Below are positions 16,043 through 21,214 of a DNA stretch of 21,214 nucleotides, piece by piece. The translations under genes were made by a program, and so were the position numbers. The stretch covers positions 1-21,214 of the forward strand of contig QEFN01000018.1 in assembly GCA_003086555.1 (NCBI GenBank). The letters are read 5' to 3'. This DNA is from Sulfolobus sp. SCGC AB-777_G06 (GTDB taxonomy: Archaea; Thermoproteota; Thermoprotei_A; Sulfolobales; Sulfolobaceae). Under the pieces are notes generated by a model. The model did no database searches. It was given only the letters and a program-made list of their open reading frames with translations, and was not told the origin of the DNA. Every line of letters starts with the position of its first letter. Within the stretch, counting starts at the first letter, position 1.

Positions 16043-16146
16043 GAAGTAACTGAAAAATTAAAAATGAGCAGAGTAGGTTGAAAGTTAAAAATAAAATCTT
16101 TTCATCCGCGTATGCTTCACGAATTCGCAAGAAGGTGTTAAAAACT
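16043..16146. other. intergenic region before the secreted protein gene
   Basis: These 104 bases separate the homocitrate synthase stop from the secreted protein ATG. On the minus strand, TTTTATTTTTAAC (about 16085-16097) and TTTTTAATTTTTC (about 16052-16064) are TATA-like. A T-run right after the synthase stop (GTTTTTAAC) may end that transcript. A GAATTC-centred imperfect palindrome lies at about 16114-16133. No RNA gene was seen. Confidence 0.3.
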
Positions 16147-17529
16147 TTACATCTTCTTGAGGACTAAAGATGTAAGAGTAGACCTAACTCCCTTAACGGA
16201 TCTTATACTTTCAATTATTTGATTTAACTCATTAGTATCTTTAGCCTCAACCTTCACTATTATATCATAATCTCCAGATATCTCCATTACTTCTTTAACT
16301 CCTTGTACTACCGATAAGCGCCTAGTTACAGCAGTTGTATAAACATTCGAGTCGCATTTTACGGATACGATAGCCTGAATGTTTTCAGGAGGTCTCGGTT
16401 TTAGTATTCTCCCGGTAACATTCTCAGCAAGCTCCAGTAGATCTACGTCACGATAGAATCTTGCACTAGGGTTTGCTTTTATTTTAGCTAAAACTTGATC
16501 TAATTCACTATCAGATAGCTTGACACCTAACTTTTCGAATCTGTCTTTAAGGGCATGTTTTCCAGTATATTTGTCTATTACATAATCTCTATTTCTTCCG
16601 AAAGTTTGGGGTGGCATAAATTCATAGGTTGACGGGTCGTTAAGAATTCCGGCAACGTGAATTCCCGCTTTATGCACAAACGCGTAATCACCGGTAATCG
16701 GGAAGTTCGGAGGCATCGGAATCCCGCTATATTTTTCAACAAGACTGGCTACCTCAGGTAGTTTTTCTAGTTTAACGACCTCTACACCTAAATGATATTT
16801 CAATGCGGCTACTACTACTTGAAGAGGAACAATTCCTACCCTCTCTCCCAGTCCGTTTACGGTTGCATGAATAATAGTAGCCCCTCCTTCTACCGCAGCC
16901 AAAGCGTTTGCTACAGCCATTCCCAGATCATTATGTGCATGTATATCAAATTCTACGTCTGGGAATCTAGAAGTTAGATCCTTAAATAACTCTCTAGTTT
17001 TCGGAGGGTACAAAACTCCTACAGTATCTGCAATACTTATACGATCAGCACCTGCGTCTTTAGCGGTCTTTATTACTTCGAGAAGATATTGGTAATCTGC
17101 TCGTGTAGCGTCTTCAGCAGTAAATCTGACCTTAGCTCCGTGGCTTTTAGCGTAACTTACGGTCTCTGAAATTATCTTCAGTGCTTCTTCCTTGGTGACA
17201 TGGTGCTTTGCCTTTAAATGAATATCGCTTATACCATAGAAAATTGCAATTCTATCTACTTCTAATTCAGCTGCCACCTCAATATCCCTTTTGACTGCTC
17301 TGCTGTGCCCTAGTATTTCTGAAGTAATTATGCCTTCCTTCTTCATTTTGACAATTCTTTTTATACCCTCGTAAATGTCAGCAGACACTGCAGGGTGCCC
17401 TGCTTCTATCATTGTAACGCCTATATCAGACAACGCTTTAGCTATTTCAACTCTCTGTTCTACGGTAAATACTACTCCAGGTGTTTGTTCTCCTTCTCTA
17501 AGTGTTGAATCAAGGATTCCTACTTTCAT
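16147..17529 (-). CDS. lysS: Homocitrate synthase with C-terminal Lrp/AsnC-type domain
   Basis: The enzyme condenses acetyl-CoA with 2-oxoglutarate to homocitrate, the first step of the alpha-aminoadipate (LysW) lysine pathway used by Sulfolobales. The 460-residue protein has the LeuA/HCS TIM barrel: LDSTLREGEQTPG (6-18, metal-binding Asp and Arg-Glu), EDATR (139-143), HAHNDLG (197-203, metal-binding His pair), NGLGERVG (225-232) and VHKAGIHVAGI (285-295). After about residue 383 it carries an Lrp/AsnC-type (RAM) ligand domain, with VYTTAVTRRLSVVQGVKEV and GDYDIIVKVEA, which replaces the usual LeuA allosteric domain and probably senses lysine or another amino acid. Closely related isopropylmalate or citramalate synthases are the alternatives; the domain layout favours HCS. 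TATA-like TTTTATTTATAACC about 30 bases upstream points to a nearly leaderless mRNA. Confidence 0.9.
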   Translation of the reverse strand: MKVGILDSTLREGEQTPGVVFTVEQRVEIAKALSDIGVTMIEAGHPAVSADIYEGIKRIVKMKKEGIITSEILGHSRAVKRDIEVAAELEVDRIAIFYGISDIHLKAKHHVTKEEALKIISETVSYAKSHGAKVRFTAEDATRADYQYLLEVIKTAKDAGADRISIADTVGVLYPPKTRELFKDLTSRFPDVEFDIHAHNDLGMAVANALAAVEGGATIIHATVNGLGERVGIVPLQVVVAALKYHLGVEVVKLEKLPEVASLVEKYSGIPMPPNFPITGDYAFVHKAGIHVAGILNDPSTYEFMPPQTFGRNRDYVIDKYTGKHALKDRFEKLGVKLSDSELDQVLAKIKANPSARFYRDVDLLELAENVTGRILKPRPPENIQAIVSVKCDSNVYTTAVTRRLSVVQGVKEVMEISGDYDIIVKVEAKDTNELNQIIESIRSVKGVRSTLTSLVLKKM

Positions 17530-17553
17530 TTGTAATGTCTATGACAGTAATGT

Positions 17554-17567
17554 GGTTATAAATAAAA
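17554..17567 (-). promoter_or_regulatory. TATA box of homocitrate synthase
   Basis: Minus-strand TTTTATTTATAACC is centred about 31 bases upstream of the ATG at 17529, predicting a transcript with a leader of about 5 bases or none. No operator repeat stands out around it. Confidence 0.5.
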
Positions 17568-17593
17568 TGGTAAAGAGTGGTTTCAAAACCGTA

Positions 17594-17869
17594 CTATTTA
17601 AGAGAGTTTATTACGAGTTGTGAAATGTTCTCAAATCCAATTCTCTTTGAATATTTTTCCAAAACTTTTGAGAGTAATTCATAAAATTCTCTATTTTGCC
17701 TTATAACATCAAGGTGATTACTATACACAAAAATTATAGATGAAGTCAGATTCTCACTGTGCATATAATCCTGTTCGATCTCCTCTAGTATTGATATAAC
17801 AGTTTGTAAATCTATTTTATTCTTGTATTGTCTAATTAATTTAAACTCCTCCTCATCCATTATTGACAT
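17594..17869 (-). CDS. Small helical protein coupled to UMP kinase
   Basis: The 91-residue protein is predicted mostly alpha-helical and acidic at its N-terminus (MSIMDEEEFKLIRQYKNKID), without cysteines, membrane segments or recognisable motifs. I do not know the family. The ATG at 17869 lies only 3 bases after the pyrH stop, and GGTG at the end of pyrH is its SD, so it is cotranscribed and probably translationally coupled with UMP kinase. A start at the second Met (codon 4) is also possible. Any role in pyrimidine metabolism is inference from position. Confidence 0.68.
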   Translation of the reverse strand: MSIMDEEEFKLIRQYKNKIDLQTVISILEEIEQDYMHSENLTSSIIFVYSNHLDVIRQNREFYELLSKVLEKYSKRIGFENISQLVINSLK

Positions 17870-17872
17870 ATT

Positions 17873-18578
<706 letters not shown>

Positions 18579-18611
18579 TAAAATTAAAGCTCAACTGTAT
18601 GAACGTACAAA

Positions 18612-18650
18612 AGAATAAGTAAAAACAAGCTTTAGCTTAAGCATATAAAA
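18612..18650 (-). terminator. probable cren7 terminator
   Basis: After the cren7 stop, the minus strand has ATTTTTATA, then a small hairpin AAGC-TAAA-GCTT (18638-18627), then GTTTTTACTTATTCTTTTG. T-tracts alone suffice for termination in Sulfolobales; the 4-bp stem may be incidental. Confidence 0.45.
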
Positions 18651-18656
18651 ATCGCG

Positions 18657-18833
18657 TTAAACTGGATAATCATCTGGAAGTTTATGCCTGAAGTACTTTC
18701 CAGTCTCAGGGTCTTTGAATAACCCTATCTTTACACCTTTCCTTCCTTTAGGAGCTAATACCCATGTTTTCTCCGGTGCAAGTTCCATCTCTTTACCCCC
18801 TGGAGTTTTTACTTTTACTTTTTTATCAGCCAT
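18657..18833 (-). CDS. cren7: Chromatin protein Cren7
   Basis: Cren7 is the small, abundant, crenarchaea-specific chromatin protein that binds the DNA minor groove, bends and supercoils it. The 58-residue product matches the family along its whole length: [11 protein letters not shown] at the N-terminus, then [20 protein letters not shown] and the conserved end [19 protein letters not shown]. The SH3-like fold residues for DNA contact (W24, the intercalating L26, V34, Y47) are all present in this numbering. I chose ATG 18833 (MADKKVK); ATG 18842 would add MID and fits a fully leaderless mRNA from the TATA at 18861-18872, so the start is uncertain by three codons. Lysines are probably methylated, as in relatives. 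Confidence 0.94.
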   Translation of the reverse strand: MADKKVKVKTPGGKEMELAPEKTWVLAPKGRKGVKIGLFKDPETGKYFRHKLPDDYPV

Positions 18834-18860
18834 ATCAATCATTACTATACTATTTTAGAC

Positions 18861-18872
18861 AACTTTAAAAAC
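18861..18872 (-). promoter_or_regulatory. strong cren7 promoter
   Basis: Minus-strand GGTTTTTAAAGTT, a TATA box with possible purine BRE (AAAAAGG) before it, is centred about 26 bases upstream of 18841. That predicts transcription beginning at or next to the first ATG (18842). Confidence 0.55.
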
Positions 18873-18940
18873 CTTTTTACAACTCATGTAAAGGATAATA
18901 CCAATAGTAAGCTAAAGATAACTTGAAGGACTTCCTTAAA

Positions 18941-19741
18941 TTATATTGCATCACTAGTTCCCCCATCAATTTGTATTACAGACCCCGTTATATATGAAGA
19001 GAACTCCGAAAGAAGGTAAGTTATTAATGATCCCAATTCTTTTTCCACGTCCCCAGTTCTCTTTAACGGCGAGCGAGAGATTACCTCTTTCTGCCAGAGC
19101 TCATCAAAACTTATTCCCAATTTTTCAGCTAATCTTCTTAAGCTCCTCTTAGCTCCCTCAGTCTCAAAACTTCCCATAAGGATCACGTTAGCTGTTACGT
19201 TAAATTGACCGTAATCTTTAGAGACTACTTTAACCAATTGTATCAATGGGGAACGGGAAACATCAGCTAACACGAATATACTCTGAGGTTGTTTCACAGT
19301 CCATGAGGATAAATATATCAATCTACCACTTCTCTTCCTTACCATATGCGGTAGCAGTGATTTAGTTAACTTTATAGCACTAAGCAGATAAAGATTTACA
19401 GAATAAAACCAATCCTCCATGGTAGTTTCAGCGAAAGTAGAGGGCTCTGAAGGAGGATTCCCCGTGTTGTAAATTAGAGCATCAATATCATTCCCTAACT
19501 TCTCTAATGCAAAGTTAACTAGGTCATCCAAACTATCGAGCTTACTGAGATCAGACTGGAAACCGTATACCTCAGGGTTATACTTTTTTAAACTTTCAAC
19601 GGCTTTATTCAATTTTTCTTTGTTTCTAGAGGTCAAAACCAGTCTACAACCTTCTCTAGCTAACTTCTTTGCTATCCCGAAACCGATACCTTCACTTGAA
19701 GCGGTAATAAGTACTTTTTTACCGTTTATATTCACGTTCAC
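18941..19741 (-). CDS. SDR-family protein lacking catalytic Tyr and Lys
   Basis: The 266-residue protein has the short-chain dehydrogenase/reductase fold: nucleotide-binding loop TASSEGIGFG (13-22; usual TGxxxGIG with Ala for Gly), NTG at 92-94, and a C-terminal SSYITGSVIQIDGG typical of FabG-like members. The Ser region is present (YLSSW, 143-147), but the YxxxK motif is replaced by ADVSR (A159 and R163), so the normal catalytic pair is missing. A known SDR subgroup has a similar change, so this may be an altered enzyme or a cofactor-binding protein. Start GTG 19741 follows the pus10-like stop by 12 bases, with AGGAT as SD; GTG 19735 is possible. It is the last gene of the srp54-pus10-SDR run. 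Confidence 0.88.
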   Translation of the reverse strand: MNVNINGKKVLITASSEGIGFGIAKKLAREGCRLVLTSRNKEKLNKAVESLKKYNPEVYGFQSDLSKLDSLDDLVNFALEKLGNDIDALIYNTGNPPSEPSTFAETTMEDWFYSVNLYLLSAIKLTKSLLPHMVRKRSGRLIYLSSWTVKQPQSIFVLADVSRSPLIQLVKVVSKDYGQFNVTANVILMGSFETEGAKRSLRRLAEKLGISFDELWQKEVISRSPLKRTGDVEKELGSLITYLLSEFSSYITGSVIQIDGGTSDAI

Positions 19742-19753
19742 GTTTATCCTATT

Positions 19754-20839
19754 TTATCCTTTGTAAAGGATTGTATATAATGTATTCACCTTACCTGAAG
19801 TGGTTACTAAATCTATGCCTAGTATAACCATGCCTCTATTCTCAAGTTCGTTTATTTTTGCCTTTAGCTCCTCTGGTTCTTTCACCGTTAAAAACAAGTC
19901 ATAAACTCCTTGGTAAATGTTCACACTTCCTTCAACCGGTTTTTCTGAGTAGACGGTAATCCTATAAGTTCTGTTAGTAGGTTTTAGGGTGAATATTGTT
20001 GAAAGCTCCCTACCCTGAACCTTTCCGTAAGGTTTAAAATAGTACCCTGCTACGTCCTTAACTTCTCCCTCAACTATCAAAGGATACTCTTCTAAAATTC
20101 TATACTCAGATGGCTCCGAAAACGGTACGTATAACTTAGTGTTAGTGAGAGAACTCTCCAAGGATATTCCATCTTTAGCATACCAGCTAGATATAGGTAC
20201 ATTTCTCGATAGCCGGTTATAGAAAACTAATATCTTATAACTCTTCTTTACTTCTAAGACCGCATCGTACTCGATGTCGTAAATCAGTTCGACCTCTGCA
20301 TCTTCAAAAGCAGGCATAAAGCCCTTCTCAGCTATCCTCTTTCCTACTTCTCTCTTAATCTCGTTCTTAATACTCTCGTAATAGGTCAAGTCGTTACTAA
20401 CTATGAAATCCTCTTCCAACCTCTTCAAATAAGTAGGTAAGTTGACACCTAGAACGAAAGTCTTATAACCTTTCTCCTTGAGGATTTGTAACGCGTTTCT
20501 CTCGAATTTATCCTTAATCTCTTCTATTTTGTCTCCACAAATGTAACAGCTTCTTTTTTGGAACCCCTCATTATAATAGAGGGAAAATAGAGGCGAAGCA
20601 AGCTCTCCAATGTTGAAGAATACCTCCTTTAGCTCTGTAAGGTCTTGAATCTCATGATCTTTAATCATCTTATCGATCTCCATCAAAAGTGCCAACTTCA
20701 TTGCCTTACCTCTCTCATTGTTGCTATGTCCATAACTCAATCTGGCAAAGCATCTGCCTAAACAACTGTTACAAAGAGGATATTTAGAAAGAAGAGTAAA
20801 AGCCTTATTTAATATCTCTCCCTTCAAAAAGCTTTGCAA
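19754..20839 (-). CDS. Pus10-like protein without the catalytic Asp motif
   Basis: Pus10 makes pseudouridine 54/55 in archaeal tRNA. The 361-residue protein shows the Pus10 N-terminal zinc/THUMP-like domain: YPLCNSCLGRCFARL (20-34), NNERGKAM (40-47) and CYICG (97-101), giving a CxxC...CxxC site, followed by FVLGVNLP and an ESIKNEIKREVGKR helix as in Pus10. But where the catalytic domain should carry the GREDVDVRMLG motif with the nucleophilic Asp, nothing similar is present; the C-terminal half has diverged and is shorter than the usual 400+ residues. It may be an inactive, RNA-binding relative. It begins 35 bases inside the end of srp54 (ATG 20839; TTG 20827 also open). Confidence 0.75.
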   Translation of the reverse strand: MQSFLKGEILNKAFTLLSKYPLCNSCLGRCFARLSYGHSNNERGKAMKLALLMEIDKMIKDHEIQDLTELKEVFFNIGELASPLFSLYYNEGFQKRSCYICGDKIEEIKDKFERNALQILKEKGYKTFVLGVNLPTYLKRLEEDFIVSNDLTYYESIKNEIKREVGKRIAEKGFMPAFEDAEVELIYDIEYDAVLEVKKSYKILVFYNRLSRNVPISSWYAKDGISLESSLTNTKLYVPFSEPSEYRILEEYPLIVEGEVKDVAGYYFKPYGKVQGRELSTIFTLKPTNRTYRITVYSEKPVEGSVNIYQGVYDLFLTVKEPEELKAKINELENRGMVILGIDLVTTSGKVNTLYTILYKG

Positions 20840-21214
20840 GACCTTTCTTCCTCCTCATCATTTTTAATAAGTTGTTTGTCATTTCATATTGTTTAAGGAG
20901 CTCCTTTACCTCCTCGGGCGTAGTTCCAGACCCCTTTGCGATCCTCTTTATTCTAGACTTGTCTATTATATCAGGGTTATCGAGTTCTTTATAAGTCATT
21001 GAATTCATGATATTCATGAATTTTCTTATCTTCTCCTCTCCTAACTTAAGTTGTTCTTCTGGTATTTGTGATAAAATATTGTAACCAGGGATCATCTGGA
21101 GAATCTTATTAAGGGGACCCATCTTTCTCATCGCATTTAACTGTTTATAAACATCCCTTAAAGTGAGTTTAGTCTTACCCGTTAACACTTCCTCCATTTT
21201 CTTCTCTATCTCCT
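20805..21214 (-). CDS. srp54: Signal recognition particle protein SRP54, C-terminal part (partial)
   Basis: SRP54 binds signal peptides and SRP RNA and drives cotranslational targeting through its NG GTPase domain. Only the last 136 or so residues lie in the window; the reading frame remains open to the right edge, so the NG domain is outside. The M domain is recognisable: LTLRDVYKQLNAMRKMGPLNKILQMIPG, followed by the RNA-binding RIKRIAKGSGTTPEEVKELL, and NNLLKMMRRKKGLAKLF, methionine-rich as expected for signal peptide binding. The stop lies 35 bases inside the pus10-like gene, so the two are coupled. Apparent internal ATG at 21197 is not the true start. Confidence 0.95.
   Translation of the reverse strand, partial: EIEKKMEEVLTGKTKLTLRDVYKQLNAMRKMGPLNKILQMIPGYNILSQIPEEQLKLGEEKIRKFMNIMNSMTYKELDNPDIIDKSRIKRIAKGSGTTPEEVKELLKQYEMTNNLLKMMRRKKGLAKLFEGRDIK

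Noticed and set aside
16112..16135. GAATTC-centred imperfect palindrome after the homocitrate synthase gene
   Set aside because: Only the central 8 bases (CGAATTCG) are symmetric; arms mismatch, and it does not form a convincing terminator or operator.

Overview
The window is core chromosome of a hyperthermoacidophilic crenarchaeon of the order Sulfolobales (Sulfolobus-like; genus not resolved). Support comes from AT-rich, tightly packed genes, leaderless or near-leaderless starts behind TTTAAA/TTTATAAAT-type TATA boxes, GGTG-type Shine-Dalgarno (SD) motifs, and lineage markers: Cren7 chromatin protein, a short Fe-S-containing TFE-beta, archaeal GatDE, and a homocitrate synthase with an Lrp-type tail. 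No rRNA, tRNA, CRISPR, insertion sequence or prophage was seen, and no gene-free gap exceeds 300 bases.

Layout. (1) 1-3547, minus: rps30e, gatD and gatE (tRNA-dependent Gln-tRNA synthesis), then the start of an unknown gene; a possible C/D-box guide RNA sits between gatE and that gene. (2) 3609-7988, plus: a five-gene operon of nop5, flpA (fibrillarin), a UPF0216/DUF61 gene, a COG1395 HTH protein and trm1, i.e. the C/D RNP methylation machinery with a tRNA methylase. (3) 7981-9577, minus: gar1, a TFB, and TFE-beta. (4) 9745-11722, plus: a coiled-coil protein (COG1340-like) and a DUF373 membrane protein. (5) 11703-13363, minus: a metallophosphoesterase, TBP, and a small conserved-looking protein. 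(6) 13421-14886, plus: dphB and a DUF357-nucleotidyltransferase fusion. (7) 14912-18833, minus: a secreted class III signal peptide protein, homocitrate synthase, a small ORF following UMP kinase (pyrH), and cren7. (8) 18941-21214, minus: the 3' end of srp54, a Pus10-like gene without the usual catalytic motif, and an SDR-family protein without its catalytic Tyr/Lys.

Functionally the window is dominated by information processing: three basal transcription initiation factors (TBP, TFB, TFE-beta) lie within about 4.6 kb, next to both classes of guide-RNA-dependent RNA modification (Nop5 and fibrillarin for C/D; Gar1 for H/ACA), tRNA charging and modification (GatDE, Trm1, Pus10-like), EF2 modification (DphB), a ribosomal protein (S30e), SRP and chromatin (Cren7).

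The most striking anomaly is the TBP gene: the conserved N-terminal coding sequence continues 29 codons upstream of the first ATG, yet no ATG, GTG or TTG lies between the preceding in-frame TAA and that ATG. Translation would have to start at an AUA behind a GGTG SD, or read through a stop after a two-codon GTG start. I do not see a wholly new multi-gene system here; the interest lies in this start, the candidate sRNA, two enzymes with missing catalytic residues, and promoter architecture.
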